From Streptococcus oricebi (lineage in GTDB: Bacteria; Bacillota; Bacilli; Lactobacillales; Streptococcaceae): a stretch of DNA of 64,000 bases. Numbering within the stretch: position 1 is the first letter of the stretch; each line of letters opens with the position of its first letter. Under the pieces are notes generated by a model, which saw only the letters and a list, made by a program, of their open reading frames with translations, made no database searches and had not been told where the DNA came from. A program made the position numbers and the translations under genes. This document shows positions 8,983 through 18,649 of this stretch, one piece after another. The stretch lies in contig NZ_PRDG01000003.1 of NCBI RefSeq assembly GCF_017883985.1, positions 132,991 through 196,990 of the forward strand, given 5' to 3'.

Positions 8983-9644
8983 GGGATTGTATTTTGTGCG
9001 GCCAAATATTTTCTAGCCGTCCCAGCTTCAGCCAGATTTTCCTGATAAAGAGCCGACTAGAGCTGGTCTGTCCCTCCTGCTGGGGTCAGTTTGAAAGAAT
9101 AGGTGACCCCCACTGTCCTACTTGCTATAAAAAGGGAGAAAGGGAGGTTTGTAGGGATTGTAAAATCTGGCAGGATAAGGGGCAAGCCGTCCAGCATCAG
9201 AGTATTTTTAGCTATAATCCGGCCATGAAAGATTATTTTAGTCGCTATAAATTTCAAGGTGACTACCTCTTGAGGCAGGTTTTTGCTCCAATTTTCAAAG
9301 AAGGACTCCGCCCATTTTCTGACTACCAACTAGTTCCCATTCCCTTAAGTCAGGAAAGCTGGAAGGTCCGGGGCTTCAACCAAGTCACTGCTTTTCTAGA
9401 GGCAGCCCAGATAGACTACCACAACCTACTGGGAAAAAAGGAAGGTCCGGCCCAATCCAGCAAGACTAGAGAGGAGCGTTTGGCCAGCCAGCAGAATTTT
9501 TTTCTTCTGGAAAAGGCCCCGCTTTCCTCAAAAATTCTTTTGGTTGACGATATCTACACCACAGGGGCCACCTTACAAGGAGCCAAGCAACTTTTATATG
9601 AAAATGGAGTGAAAGAAATAATGACATTTTCACTCGCAAGATGA
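8979..9644 (+). CDS. comFC: Competence protein ComFC (phosphoribosyltransferase-like)
   Basis: A 221-residue partner of ComFA, needed for DNA uptake or processing. The N terminus has zinc-finger-type cysteine pairs (CILC, CPSC, CPTC, CRDC). The C terminus has the PRTase signature LVDDIYTTGATL. The start overlaps the comFA stop (ATGA), giving translational coupling, and both are transcribed from the SigX box. The substrate of the PRTase-like domain is not known. Confidence 0.95.
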   Translation: MRDCILCGQIFSSRPSFSQIFLIKSRLELVCPSCWGQFERIGDPHCPTCYKKGEREVCRDCKIWQDKGQAVQHQSIFSYNPAMKDYFSRYKFQGDYLLRQVFAPIFKEGLRPFSDYQLVPIPLSQESWKVRGFNQVTAFLEAAQIDYHNLLGKKEGPAQSSKTREERLASQQNFFLLEKAPLSSKILLVDDIYTTGATLQGAKQLLYENGVKEIMTFSLAR

Positions 9645-9653
9645 GGAAAAAAT

Positions 9654-9682
9654 TTGCAAAAAAGGAATGAAAGCGTTATAAT
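9654..9682 (+). promoter_or_regulatory. hpf promoter with overlapping cre-like site
   Basis: -35 TTGCAA (9654-9659), 17-bp spacer, -10 TATAAT (9677-9682). A second TATAAT lies at 9688-9693. ATGAAAGCGTTATAAT (9667-9682) fits the CcpA cre consensus except for the conserved C near its end, and covers the -10. This suggests carbon catabolite control, as seen for hpf in other Firmicutes. Confidence 0.75.
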
Positions 9683-9729
9683 TATAGTATAATAAAAGAA
9701 AATTTTATGTTTAGAAAGAAGGTACTTAT

Positions 9730-10272
9730 ATGATTAAATATAGTATCCGTGGCGAAAACCTTGAAGTAACAGAAGCAATCCGTGCTTACGTAGTTTCTAA
9801 ACTTGAGAAAATTGAAAAATATTTTCAACCTCAACAAGAGCTGGACGCTCGCGTAAACTTGAAAGTTTATCGTGAAAAGACAGCCAAAGTTGAAGTAACC
9901 ATTCCTCTTGGCTCCATCACCTTGCGTGCTGAAGACATTTCTCAAGACATGTATGGTTCAATCGATCTGGTTACAGATAAAATTGAGCGCCAGATTCGTA
10001 AAAACAAGACAAAGATTGAGAGAAAGAATCGCAATAAAGTAGCAACTAGCCAACTCTTTACAGACGCCCTTGTCGAAGAAACTGAAGACGTTCCTGCAAA
10101 AGTTGTTCGTTCAAAACAGATTGATTTAAAACCGATGGACTTAGAAGAAGCCCTGCTCCAAATGGACCTCTTGGGACATGACTTCTTTATCTATACCGAT
10201 GTTGAAGATGCCACAACCAATGTTATCTACCGCCGTGAAGATGGGGACATCGGCCTACTCGAAGTCAAATAA
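9730..10272 (+). CDS. hpf: Ribosome hibernation promoting factor, long form
   Basis: Binds the small ribosomal subunit and joins two ribosomes into inactive 100S dimers in stationary phase. At 180 residues it is the long form: an N-terminal S30AE domain (about 1-100), a linker, and a C-terminal dimerisation domain (about 120-180, including MDLEEALLQMDLLGHDFFIYTD). The ribosome binding site GAAGG is upstream of the ATG. Its gene follows comFC but has its own promoter. Confidence 0.97.
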   Translation: MIKYSIRGENLEVTEAIRAYVVSKLEKIEKYFQPQQELDARVNLKVYREKTAKVEVTIPLGSITLRAEDISQDMYGSIDLVTDKIERQIRKNKTKIERKNRNKVATSQLFTDALVEETEDVPAKVVRSKQIDLKPMDLEEALLQMDLLGHDFFIYTDVEDATTNVIYRREDGDIGLLEVK

Positions 10273-10291
10273 AAAAGCAAAGCAACTAATC

Positions 10292-10320
10292 AACCACCGG
10301 CCAAGCTGGTGGTTTTCTTC
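10292..10320 (+). terminator. hpf terminator
   Basis: Stem AACCACC/GGTGGTT (10292-10314) followed by TTCTTC, 20 bp after the hpf stop. A stronger one lies just beyond at 10356. Confidence 0.65.
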
Positions 10321-10355
10321 TTGGCTCTTAAAAAAGCTGGAGAAGCTCACAAATA

Positions 10356-10391
10356 AAAATCAGTTGGCCAAGGGCAACTGATTTTTTGTTT
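10356..10391. terminator. Bidirectional terminator between hpf and cvfD
   Basis: Perfect 11-bp stem AAAATCAGTTG/CAACTGATTTT (10356-10366, 10375-10385) with T runs on both strands. It serves the convergent genes hpf (plus) and cvfD (minus). Confidence 0.88.
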
Positions 10392-10415
10392 GATAAGTTG
10401 TCAGTGAACTAGTTT

Positions 10416-10784
10416 TTAAGAGCTCTTTTTTTCTTTCTTGAGAAATTTGAGAGCCTGCTCTGTCCAGATTGGCAAGCTCCTAGCTAGGGGAGCAAAACCA
10501 TACTTGCGACGGTCGCTTGAAAAACGGTGCCGCTTGGGTAGGCGGTGCTTTTCTTCCTCCAAGGTCCGCATGGAAAGACTAGCCTTACGGCTAAATTCGT
10601 CAAAGTCCAAGACCTGAACGAGAACAGACTGGCCCACGGATAAGGTATGATAGATATTATCAATATAGCCTGTCTTAATCTCCGAGATATGGATGAGCCC
10701 GGTCAGGCCGCCCTCCAATTCAACGAAGGCGCCATAGGGCTGCAGGCCGGTGATCTTTCCCTGTAACTTGTCGCCTATCTTCAT
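10416..10784 (-). CDS. cvfD: S1-domain RNA-binding regulator CvfD (GSP13-like)
   Basis: A 122-residue protein with one S1 RNA-binding domain (about residues 1-75: [44 protein letters not shown]). A basic C-terminal tail follows. Streptococcal CvfD is a post-transcriptional regulator of virulence and stress genes; homologues in bacilli are ribosome-associated stress proteins. It overlaps the upstream HAD-PPIase stop by 4 bp, so the two are translationally coupled. Confidence 0.9.
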   Translation of the reverse strand: MKIGDKLQGKITGLQPYGAFVELEGGLTGLIHISEIKTGYIDNIYHTLSVGQSVLVQVLDFDEFSRKASLSMRTLEEEKHRLPKRHRFSSDRRKYGFAPLARSLPIWTEQALKFLKKEKKSS

Positions 10785-12187
10785 TCTTCGATAACCTCAA
10801 TCCCTTCAATGACTACATCTTCTACTGGTTTATCCATTGCTCCTGTCTCCACACCAGCAATCTTGTCTAGGACTTGATAAGAAGCCTCATCGGCCAGTTG
10901 CCCAAAGACTGTATGCCTACGGTCCAGATGAGGAGTTCCTCCTTGCTCAGCATAGAGTTTGGCGATTGGCGCTGGCCAACCTCCTCGTTCTAATTCCTTG
11001 GCTGAGTAAGGAAGCTGGCTATTTTGAACAATAAAGAATTGACTGCCATTGGTATTGGGACCCGCATTAGCCATGGAAAGGGCTCCCCGGATATTATACA
11101 ATTCAGCTGAGAATTCATCTTCAAACTTTTGGCCATAGATGGACTCCCCTCCCATACCAGTACCAGTTGGGTCGCCTCCTTGAATCATAAAATCCTTGAT
11201 AATACGGTGGAAAATAACCCCGTCATAGTAGCCATCCTTGGCTAGGGCCAGGAAATTTGCGACCGTTTTAGGGGCTTGCTCGGGAAAGAGTTTCAAGTTC
11301 AAGCTTCCTAGATTGGTTTTTAGTTTGACACGAGGTCCCTCCTGGTCGGCTAAGTTTACTTGTGGAAAATTCACTTCTTTTTCTACCATTCCTAATTCCT
11401 CCAGGGCATGAAAAATGCCGTCTTCTTCTACTTTTTTAGTTACATAATCAGCCTTTTGCTTAATTTCTTCATGGGATACTTCCATAGCGATACTGATTCC
11501 TGCATAGTCAAATAATTCCAAATCATTGACTTGATCTCCAAAAACCAGCAAATTCTCTGGTTTCAGACCCAATTCCTCCAATACCTTGGCTACGCCAGCA
11601 GCCTTGGAGCCTAGCTGGGGAACCAGGTCACAAGAAATCGGATGCCAACGCACAAGTCGCAGCTGGTCTGCCAAGTTTTCTGGCAAGTGATTGACCTGGC
11701 GGTCTGGACTTTCAAAGGTCCACATCTGATAGACCTCCTGCTCCTGATAAAAGTCTGGATTGAGTGGTAAACCAGGATAGACAATATCAATAGCCTGGCT
11801 AATGGCTGGACTACGCTGGGCCAGGGCCGCCTGATGACTGCCTGCAAAACCATAGTCCAAGCCCTGCTCCTTGGCCCAGCTTATGCAGTCCTCCACCAGC
11901 TCCTTGGAAAAATGATGCTGGTGAATAATCCTTTCTTTTTTGTCCTCAACATAGGCACCGTTTAGGGTGACAAAATAGTCCGGTTGCAATTCTCGAATCT
12001 CTGGTACCACTCCATAGAGACCGCGACCAGTGGCAATTCCTGTCAAAATTCCCTTTTCCTTTAAGGACTTAAAAACCTGTTTGACTGACTCTGGCATAAA
12101 GCCAGTATTTTTCACGCGCAGGGTATCGTCGATATCAAAAAAGACAATCTTAATCTTCTTGGCCCTATACTTTAATTTTGCGTCCAC
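10781..12187 (-). CDS. Bifunctional Cof-type HAD hydrolase / cyclophilin peptidyl-prolyl isomerase
   Basis: A fusion of a HAD-IIB phosphatase domain (about residues 10-270; catalytic FFDIDDT with D18 and D20, and [11 protein letters not shown] near 215) and a cyclophilin domain (about 285-468; [29 protein letters not shown]). It has no signal peptide, so it is cytoplasmic. I chose the GTG at 12187 because GAGGAAGA lies just upstream and the -10 box at 12218-12223 puts the transcript start around 12211. The ATG at 12208 would then be almost leaderless and would add seven residues. Substrates of either half are unknown. The fusion is typical of streptococci. Confidence 0.92.
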   Translation of the reverse strand: MDAKLKYRAKKIKIVFFDIDDTLRVKNTGFMPESVKQVFKSLKEKGILTGIATGRGLYGVVPEIRELQPDYFVTLNGAYVEDKKERIIHQHHFSKELVEDCISWAKEQGLDYGFAGSHQAALAQRSPAISQAIDIVYPGLPLNPDFYQEQEVYQMWTFESPDRQVNHLPENLADQLRLVRWHPISCDLVPQLGSKAAGVAKVLEELGLKPENLLVFGDQVNDLELFDYAGISIAMEVSHEEIKQKADYVTKKVEEDGIFHALEELGMVEKEVNFPQVNLADQEGPRVKLKTNLGSLNLKLFPEQAPKTVANFLALAKDGYYDGVIFHRIIKDFMIQGGDPTGTGMGGESIYGQKFEDEFSAELYNIRGALSMANAGPNTNGSQFFIVQNSQLPYSAKELERGGWPAPIAKLYAEQGGTPHLDRRHTVFGQLADEASYQVLDKIAGVETGAMDKPVEDVVIEGIEVIEE

Positions 12188-12217
12188 AATTCTTCCTCTT
12201 TCTGTCATTTATGTCCT

Positions 12218-12223
12218 ATTATA
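12218..12223 (-). promoter_or_regulatory. Extended -10 promoter for HAD-PPIase and cvfD
   Basis: Minus strand TGGTATAAT: TGn plus perfect TATAAT, between liaR and the HAD-PPIase gene. It supports the GTG start at 12187. Confidence 0.65.
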
Positions 12224-12228
12224 CCACA

Positions 12229-12861
12229 TTAAAAATCTTCCTGGGGAACTAAATGGTGCTGAAAGGCATAGACGACAGCCTGGGTTCGGTCATTGACTTC
12301 CAGTTTAGAAAGGATGTTAGAAACATGGGTCTTGACTGTCTTGAGGGAGATAAATAGTTCATCAGCGATGCGCTGATTTTCATAGCCCTTGGCCAAAAGG
12401 CCCAAGATGTCCCGCTCTCTGGCTGTCAAGTCTTCATGGAGCTCCATGTGATTGCGGTGGTATTGGACCTTTTTATTGACCTCGGTCTCGATAGCCAACT
12501 CTCCTTTGGCAACCTTGCGTACAGCATGCAGAATCTCATCGGCACTGGAGGTCTTTAGCATATAGCCCTTGGCCCCAGCCTCTAAAACGGGATAAATCTT
12601 ATCATTATCCAGATAGGAGGTCAAAATTAAAATATTGGCTTCAGGCCATTCCTTTAAAATAGCCAGGGTCGCCTCGATTCCGTCCATCTCTGGCATGACA
12701 ATATCCATCATAATCACATCTGGTCGCAGGGCCAGAGCCTTTTCCACCCCTTCTCGGCCATTTGAACTCTCAGCGATTACTTCCATATCATCTTGTAGAT
12801 CCAGATAACCCCTGAGGCCCAGACGAACCATTTGGTGGTCATCTACTAATAAAATTTTCAT
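12229..12861 (-). CDS. liaR: Response regulator LiaR (VraR family)
   Basis: NarL/FixJ-type regulator of the cell-envelope stress response. It has 210 residues from the ATG at 12861 (a TTG directly before it is also possible). The receiver domain spans 1-120 with phospho-acceptor D53 in IMMDIVMP. The LuxR-type HTH covers about 143-205 (LTARERDILGLLAKGYENQRIADELFISLKTVKTHVSNIL, split here by domain only). It is the last gene of liaF-liaS-liaR and would be activated by LiaS when cell-wall synthesis is disturbed. Confidence 0.95.
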   Translation of the reverse strand: MKILLVDDHQMVRLGLRGYLDLQDDMEVIAESSNGREGVEKALALRPDVIMMDIVMPEMDGIEATLAILKEWPEANILILTSYLDNDKIYPVLEAGAKGYMLKTSSADEILHAVRKVAKGELAIETEVNKKVQYHRNHMELHEDLTARERDILGLLAKGYENQRIADELFISLKTVKTHVSNILSKLEVNDRTQAVVYAFQHHLVPQEDF

Positions 12862-12910
12862 CAAACTTAGAAACTCCTTCTTCTGTTTAAAGGGTTTTAC
12901 CTTATCAAGC

Positions 12911-13918
12911 CTAGCTCTTAGCCTCTAGCCCCTCCAGCAAGGGAACTCGAATATCAATGGCTACCCCTTGCTTGGGAGCCGTCAAAATTTGGATACTACC
13001 AGCCATATCATAGACCCGCTCTTCAATATTTTTCAGACCATAGCTCAAGTCATCCTTCTTTTGATAGTCAAAACCAAGACCATCATCTGCCATTTTCAGC
13101 TGCAATTCATGCTGGTCCTGATAGAGATAGACATCTAGATGATTGGCCTGGGCATGGCGCAGGGTATTGCTGATAATCTCTTGAGCAATCCGAAAGATAT
13201 GCTCCTCTATCTGCTTGGGCAAGCGCCCCACCTGATGCTGAAAATTGATTTCAATCTCACTGCGGTCGGTCAATTCCTTCAAAATAACCTCTAGACCAGC
13301 TACTAGGCTGCGCCCTTCCAACTCTGTCGGCCGTAAATGTAGCAGCAAAATTCTTAAATCTTTTTGAGCGGTATTTAAAATTCCCTCGATTCCTGCCAGC
13401 TGCTGGGAAATCTTTTGAGCATCCAGTCTATCTACCTGACCGGCCAAACCTGAAAGGATTAGATTGGCTGCAAAAAGCTCCTGACTGACCGTATCATGAA
13501 GGTCGCGAGCAATCCGCCGTCTTTCCTTTTCAATGATTTCTTCCTCCCGCTCCAGGACCTGATTTTCGGACTTTTGAAGATTTTCGGTCATGACAGTTAG
13601 CCGAGTCGCCAAGCGCTCTAGACCGCGATCAATCTCTGGTTGGTTGCTGGCTTGGAGGTTGCGACCAGCCAGAATGTTTTTGATATTTTTCTGGATACCA
13701 GCAACTGTCACCAGCTGGACAAATTTGATGATTAGTAGCATCAAAATAGTCAAGGAGAGACCTAGAAAAAAGACGAAAAAGACAAATTTTTCTAGCTTTT
13801 CCAAATTGCCCAAAATAGCCTGCCACTGAAAGCCAAATAGCTCAAAGATGTAGTGAATCAGAATCCCCAGGATAAGAAAGGTATAAAAGAATAGTAAAAA
13901 GTAATGAGCCTTCTTCAT
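12911..13918 (-). CDS. liaS: Membrane histidine kinase LiaS (VraS family)
   Basis: A 335-residue intramembrane-sensing kinase with two transmembrane segments (about 5-28 and 44-70) and almost no extracellular loop. A coiled linker follows, then a HisKA_3 domain with H141 in ARDLHDTVSQELF and a C-terminal ATPase domain (NTLRHAQANH, DDGLGFDY). It pairs with LiaR and is kept in check by LiaF in known systems. The start overlaps the liaF stop (ATGA). Confidence 0.95.
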   Translation of the reverse strand: MKKAHYFLLFFYTFLILGILIHYIFELFGFQWQAILGNLEKLEKFVFFVFFLGLSLTILMLLIIKFVQLVTVAGIQKNIKNILAGRNLQASNQPEIDRGLERLATRLTVMTENLQKSENQVLEREEEIIEKERRRIARDLHDTVSQELFAANLILSGLAGQVDRLDAQKISQQLAGIEGILNTAQKDLRILLLHLRPTELEGRSLVAGLEVILKELTDRSEIEINFQHQVGRLPKQIEEHIFRIAQEIISNTLRHAQANHLDVYLYQDQHELQLKMADDGLGFDYQKKDDLSYGLKNIEERVYDMAGSIQILTAPKQGVAIDIRVPLLEGLEAKS

Positions 13919-14613
13919 CTTCTGACAACCTCGATATTTCCAACCAGATTGCTCAAGACAATCTTGACACTCTTGCTGGCCTTTTGAAAATCGGCTGTCT
14001 TAATCGAGATAGTCTCATTACGCAAATCCCGAGCTGGCTGTTCTAGAAAGATGAGCTGGCCATAGAGACTATTAGCCTGGAGAGAAACAGCCACATCAAC
14101 GGGAACAATGATGCGGGTATCCCCAAAGCCCTTGCGCAAAAGAACCACATTATCATGGTTGGTCAAAATAACTTCTTCTAGATGAATGGTATCTCGACCG
14201 GCCAGGCGAAAGAGATTGATATCATCAAACTGACAATGATCCTGGGCAGAGAGGTGATGGAGGTCCCCCAACCAACGATTTCTCTCCTCTTTCATGACAG
14301 TTTCCTCTTCAAAAATCAGATGGCTATCCTCATTTTCCCGATAGATATAGGGAAAGACCACAATCAAGCCATAAACCACTGCAAAGAGCACCGCCGCAAT
14401 CACATAGGGATTGAGCATGATGATAAAAAAGAGCAAGATTGAGGCTGAAACCAATAAAACATTGGCCCTTTGGTGGCCTCGATAATAGTAAAACAATAAT
14501 AAAAAGAGAACTAAAAGAAGGACAACACGAGAAAAATCGTTTGCCAAGATAGTCATCAAGGCCATGCTTAAAAGAATGGCTTCAATAAAAATAAAAAATT
14601 GGATTTTTCGCAT
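13915..14613 (-). CDS. liaF: Envelope stress regulator LiaF
   Basis: A 232-residue membrane protein. The N-terminal half holds about four short hydrophobic segments (residues 5-85) and the C-terminal half is the soluble LiaF-type domain (GDTRIIVPVDVAVSLQANSLYGQLIFL). LiaF proteins restrain the LiaS kinase without stress. It has its own start region: an extended -10-like TGGTACAAT at 14634-14642 follows the stkP terminator, so liaFSR can be expressed apart from stkP. Confidence 0.93.
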   Translation of the reverse strand: MRKIQFFIFIEAILLSMALMTILANDFSRVVLLLVLFLLLFYYYRGHQRANVLLVSASILLFFIIMLNPYVIAAVLFAVVYGLIVVFPYIYRENEDSHLIFEEETVMKEERNRWLGDLHHLSAQDHCQFDDINLFRLAGRDTIHLEEVILTNHDNVVLLRKGFGDTRIIVPVDVAVSLQANSLYGQLIFLEQPARDLRNETISIKTADFQKASKSVKIVLSNLVGNIEVVRR

Positions 14614-14684
14614 CTTTGTCCCTCCTTCCTACTCTATTGTACCAAAAACTTAGAAAAAAACCTCAGCCTAGAGCAGGAAAAGCT

Positions 14685-14718
14685 GAAAAAAGATGAGCCA
14701 GTATAACTGACTCATCTT
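14685..14718 (-). terminator. stkP terminator
   Basis: Minus strand stem AGATGAGTCAG/CTGGCTCATCT with a short loop, then TTTTTT. It separates stkP from liaF. Confidence 0.88.
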
Positions 14719-14724
14719 AGACCT

Positions 14725-16578
14725 TTATTCATTGTGATTAGAGCTGGAACTAGTCGTATCTGAACTTGAGCTAGAGCTCGTGTTGGACGAAGACGAGCTA
14801 GAGCTGGAACTTGAGCTAGAGCTAGAACTTTGGCTAGTTGCCTCTGACACATAAAGGGTAATCTTGGTTGTCTTAAGATTGACCGTTTCTCCAGCTGGGA
14901 TTGATTGGGAGGTGACCATATCTGCTTGACTGCTGGTCACTGAACGATCGACCACCCGCTCGATATTGCTAGATGGCACTCCCAGAGAAAGGAGGTAGTT
15001 TCGAGCTTCTGCATAAGAATATTGCAGGCTGCCAAAGTTTGGCATCTCAATCGAAGTTAGGGTCTTAGCAACCTTGAGCGTAATCTTATTGCCAGAGGTC
15101 AAATCATAGTTTGAACCAGCTTCTGGACTTTGATCGATGACTACACCTGACTCGTATTCATTGGTTTCGACCTCTTCTAGCTTAATCAGTCTCTCAGGGA
15201 CCTTATAGGTTTCTTTGAGGCTGGTTACAGCAGCGTTTGAAGTCTTACCAGTATAGTCCTCCATGGTGAAGCTTTGGGCTCCCTTGGAGATAATCAGATT
15301 CACTGTGCTATTTTCCTTGCGCTGGCTACCAGCCTTAGGGTCGGTCCGTACAACCGAACCCGAAGCGACCTTGTCACTATATTCTTCCTTTTCCTCACCG
15401 ACCTTGAGGTTGGCCGCTTCAATGGCCGAGCGGGCCTCTGCCAGAGTCTTACCTGCAACATCAGGAACCTTGGTACTAGAGGGACTGAGCCAGATAAGGG
15501 CTACCAGGGCTGCCAAAACCAAGAGGACTGCTGCAAGCAAAATCTTATAGCGCATCCGCAGCCGGCGTTTCTTCTTGGGTTTAGGAGCTGGAGTTGAGGT
15601 CTTATAGGTCTGGGAGACCTGCTTGGGATTGTCATTGTTGGCCTTAGGCTTAACTAGGCTATTGCTAGATGTTACCGGGCTAACCTTGGGTAGGCTCTTT
15701 GTATCAGCCTTGGCCACATCGTCAAAGACTAACTTTTGCTCATTGCGTCGGTCCTCAGATAAACTGCTGGCCAAATCAACATACATGTCTGACACACTCT
15801 GGTAGCGATCTGTCAGCTTTTTAGCTGTGGCCTTAATAACGACATTTTCCAAAGCTTGAGGAACTTGAGCATTTTCCTCGATAATAGAAGGCAGGGGCTT
15901 TTGGAAATGCTGAAGGGCGATGGTAACCGCACTATCCCCGTCATAAGGGATATGACCAGTCAGCATTTCATAAAAGATAATCCCCATGGCATAGATATCA
16001 CTTTGCACTGTGGCTTTTGAACCACGAGCCTGCTCTGGTGATAGGTAATGGACACTCCCCAGCATAGAGTTAGTCTGGGTCAGACTGGTTTCAGCAAAGG
16101 CTACTGCGATTCCAAAGTCGGTCACCTTAGCTGAGCCGTCTGGTGTCAAGAGGACATTTTGAGGTTTCAAATCCCGGTGGACAATTCCCCTAGTATGGGC
16201 TAGGCGCATGGCCAGGAGAATCTGACCCATAATCCGCACAGCCTCTTCATTTGATAGGGGGGCATTGTCCTTGATGTAACGTTTCAAGTCCAGCCCTGCT
16301 ACGTATTCCATAGCTAGATACTGCTGGCCATCTTCCTCACCAATATCTGTAATCCGAACGATATGAGGATGGTCCAATTCTGACATAGCCCGAGCTTCTC
16401 GTTGAAAACGGGCAACCGCAATCGGATCCGTCTGGTAGTTGGTCCTTAAGACCTTAACCGCGACTTCTTCACCATCCAAAATCAAATCACGAGCCAGATA
16501 AACATCGGCCATTCCACCGCGGCCAATCTGCTCGATGATTTTATAGCGTCCGGCAAAAATCTTGCCGACTTGTATCAT
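14725..16578 (-). CDS. stkP: Serine/threonine protein kinase StkP (PknB family) with PASTA domains
   Basis: Membrane kinase that senses peptidoglycan or lipid II and controls division and wall synthesis. It has 617 residues. The kinase domain is at about 10-270 (glycine loop [10 protein letters not shown]42, HRDLKPQN with D136, DFG 154-156), followed by a basic juxtamembrane part, a membrane segment at about 345-367, and three PASTA repeats (about 372-585). The end is an unusual serine-rich tail of about 40 residues. Pneumococcal StkP has four PASTA repeats and no such tail. The start overlaps the phpP stop by 4 bp; the two form a kinase-phosphatase pair. Confidence 0.96.
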   Translation of the reverse strand: MIQVGKIFAGRYKIIEQIGRGGMADVYLARDLILDGEEVAVKVLRTNYQTDPIAVARFQREARAMSELDHPHIVRITDIGEEDGQQYLAMEYVAGLDLKRYIKDNAPLSNEEAVRIMGQILLAMRLAHTRGIVHRDLKPQNVLLTPDGSAKVTDFGIAVAFAETSLTQTNSMLGSVHYLSPEQARGSKATVQSDIYAMGIIFYEMLTGHIPYDGDSAVTIALQHFQKPLPSIIEENAQVPQALENVVIKATAKKLTDRYQSVSDMYVDLASSLSEDRRNEQKLVFDDVAKADTKSLPKVSPVTSSNSLVKPKANNDNPKQVSQTYKTSTPAPKPKKKRRLRMRYKILLAAVLLVLAALVALIWLSPSSTKVPDVAGKTLAEARSAIEAANLKVGEEKEEYSDKVASGSVVRTDPKAGSQRKENSTVNLIISKGAQSFTMEDYTGKTSNAAVTSLKETYKVPERLIKLEEVETNEYESGVVIDQSPEAGSNYDLTSGNKITLKVAKTLTSIEMPNFGSLQYSYAEARNYLLSLGVPSSNIERVVDRSVTSSQADMVTSQSIPAGETVNLKTTKITLYVSEATSQSSSSSSSSSSSSSSSNTSSSSSSDTTSSSSNHNE

Positions 16579-17315
16579 GCCTCTTCCTCCTTGTCAACCC
16601 GAACAAGAGCAACTGTGATATTATCCAAACCACCCGCATTGTTGGCAAAGCGAATCAAGGTTTGAGTCTTTTCTGCTAGGCTAAGGTCACTAGTCACGAT
16701 ATCATAGATTTCACTATTACTAATCATATTTGATAGGCCGTCACTATTTAGAAGCAGATAGTCTCCGGCTTCCAGGCTGACAATACCAAAGTCTGGCTGA
16801 ATTTCATCTTTTTGTCCGATTGATTGGGTGATGATATTCCTTTGAGGGTGACGTTCCGCCTCCTCAACGGTAATCTGGCCAGCCTTGAGTAGCTCATTGA
16901 CCAAGGAATGGTCGCTAGTCAACTGGGTATAGCGGTCCCCACGAATCAAGCCGATACGAGAATCCCCAATATGGGCATAGATTGCTTGCTGGTCGATTAA
17001 GACTAGGGCTTCTAGGGTTGTCCCCATTCCCTTGTATTCATCTCCCTGACCGATTTCATGAATCTTGCGATTTTCAGCTTCTAGATGTTGGGCAAACCAT
17101 TCACGTACACCGTTGATCGTATCAATCTGCGTATCCACCCAGGCAGCTCCAAGGTCGGTAACAGCCATTTCGCTGGCAATATTACCTGCTCGGTGGCCCC
17201 CCATTCCATCAGCCAAGACCAGTAAGGTCTTGCCTGAACGATTGACAAATTGATTGGCGTAGTCTTGGTTATTTGTACGCTTCTGACCAACGTCTGTTAA
17301 TAGTGAAATTTCCAT
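16575..17315 (-). CDS. phpP: PP2C-type serine/threonine phosphatase PhpP (Stp)
   Basis: A 246-residue metal-dependent phosphatase that removes phosphates from StkP and its targets. PP2C metal motifs are visible: ADGMGGH with D36 and G37, [31 protein letters not shown] and [10 protein letters not shown]. It is cytoplasmic, translated together with stkP, and lies 20 bp after rsmB. Confidence 0.96.
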   Translation of the reverse strand: MEISLLTDVGQKRTNNQDYANQFVNRSGKTLLVLADGMGGHRAGNIASEMAVTDLGAAWVDTQIDTINGVREWFAQHLEAENRKIHEIGQGDEYKGMGTTLEALVLIDQQAIYAHIGDSRIGLIRGDRYTQLTSDHSLVNELLKAGQITVEEAERHPQRNIITQSIGQKDEIQPDFGIVSLEAGDYLLLNSDGLSNMISNSEIYDIVTSDLSLAEKTQTLIRFANNAGGLDNITVALVRVDKEEEA

Positions 17316-17335
17316 CCTGTCAGTTTCCTCCTCTA

Positions 17336-18649
17336 TTAAGATATCCTTTTAAACTGGCTGATAAAGAAGCCATCACTCCCATATAACTCTGGTGTAATCA
17401 AGAGACATCCGTCCCTTAGAATATCTTTTCTTTCATGTTCTAGTTTCACCTGCTCAAAATTTGGATGGTCTGCCAGGAATTTTTGGACCACCTCAAAATT
17501 TTCTTGCGAAAGAATGGTACAGGTACTATAAGTTATTATACCACCTTTTCGCAGACTTTGACAAACACTATCTAGTATATCCAGCTGAATTTTTTGCAGG
17601 GCCAAAAAATCACTGGCCTCCTTGCGGTATTTGACGTCTGGTTTTCGCCGAATGAGACCAATACCTGAGCAAGGGGCATCGACCAAAATCTTGTCAAAGG
17701 CATCTGGGCCAAACTCCTGATAAACCTTGCGAGCATCTAGCTTCTGGGTTTTGACCTTGTCTGCCAAGCCCAGGCGCTGGGCATTGTCCTCAATCAAGTC
17801 AAGCTTATGGTCATAGAGGTCCAGGGCTGTGACCTGGCCACTGGTCAAATACTGGGCCAAATGGAGGGTCTTGCCTCCAGGGGCACTACAGGCATCTAAG
17901 ACCTGCTCATCTCCCTTTAGGGCTAGAGTCGGAGCAACCAGCTGGCTGGACTCATCCTGAATGGTAATCAGGCCCTGCTCAAACCAATCATGACCAGCCA
18001 AATACCCCTGTTCTTTGATGAGGGCTGAAGGAGCCAGAAGAGAATCTTGGGCCCCTAAGTCCTCTTTAATTTGCTCCTTGCGGCTCAAGTCAACCACCCT
18101 CAAACTAGCCTTATTGCGCTCAAAGAGACTGGCAAAAATTTTCAGACTCCGTTCCTCCCCATATTCCTCAATCAAGGCCTTGACCAGCCAGACAGGCAGG
18201 GAATATTGGATGGAATAGCGCTTGTTTTTGCGCTTGATACTAGCTGGGTCGCGCAGCTCTTCTTTGGTCAAGCGCCGCAAGAGAGCATTGACAAAAGGAG
18301 CTGCTGCCTGCTTTTTGACCTTGGCCAAATCAACCGCCTCATGGACCAGGGCATGGTGGGGCACCTTGTCCAGGTAGAGAATCTGATAGAGACTCATCAT
18401 CAGAAGGATATAGACCCAGTCGTCCACCTTTTCTCGGTCGGCAATGACCTGGGCCAAATACCACTCCAGGCTAATCTTTCGGGCCACTGTACCGTAAACC
18501 AATTCGGTCGCTAGTTTCTTGTCTGCTGGGCTCAAACTACTGGCAGATAGATGTTTATTGAGGGCTAGGTTGGAATAGGCCCCCTCCTTAAAAATTTCCA
18601 GAAGGCTCTCTAGGGCGACAGAGCGGGCTGTTTGCTTTTTATTTATCAA
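17336..18649 (-). CDS. rsmB: 16S rRNA (cytosine-967-C5) methyltransferase RsmB (Sun)
   Basis: A 437-residue SAM-dependent enzyme that makes m5C967 in 16S rRNA. It has an N-terminal NusB-like RNA-binding domain (about 5-140) and a Rossmann methyltransferase domain with [23 protein letters not shown] and STCTI, which carry the two working cysteines. The start overlaps the fmt stop by 11 bp, so it belongs to the fmt-rsmB-phpP-stkP operon. Confidence 0.95.
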   Translation of the reverse strand: MINKKQTARSVALESLLEIFKEGAYSNLALNKHLSASSLSPADKKLATELVYGTVARKISLEWYLAQVIADREKVDDWVYILLMMSLYQILYLDKVPHHALVHEAVDLAKVKKQAAAPFVNALLRRLTKEELRDPASIKRKNKRYSIQYSLPVWLVKALIEEYGEERSLKIFASLFERNKASLRVVDLSRKEQIKEDLGAQDSLLAPSALIKEQGYLAGHDWFEQGLITIQDESSQLVAPTLALKGDEQVLDACSAPGGKTLHLAQYLTSGQVTALDLYDHKLDLIEDNAQRLGLADKVKTQKLDARKVYQEFGPDAFDKILVDAPCSGIGLIRRKPDVKYRKEASDFLALQKIQLDILDSVCQSLRKGGIITYSTCTILSQENFEVVQKFLADHPNFEQVKLEHERKDILRDGCLLITPELYGSDGFFISQFKRIS

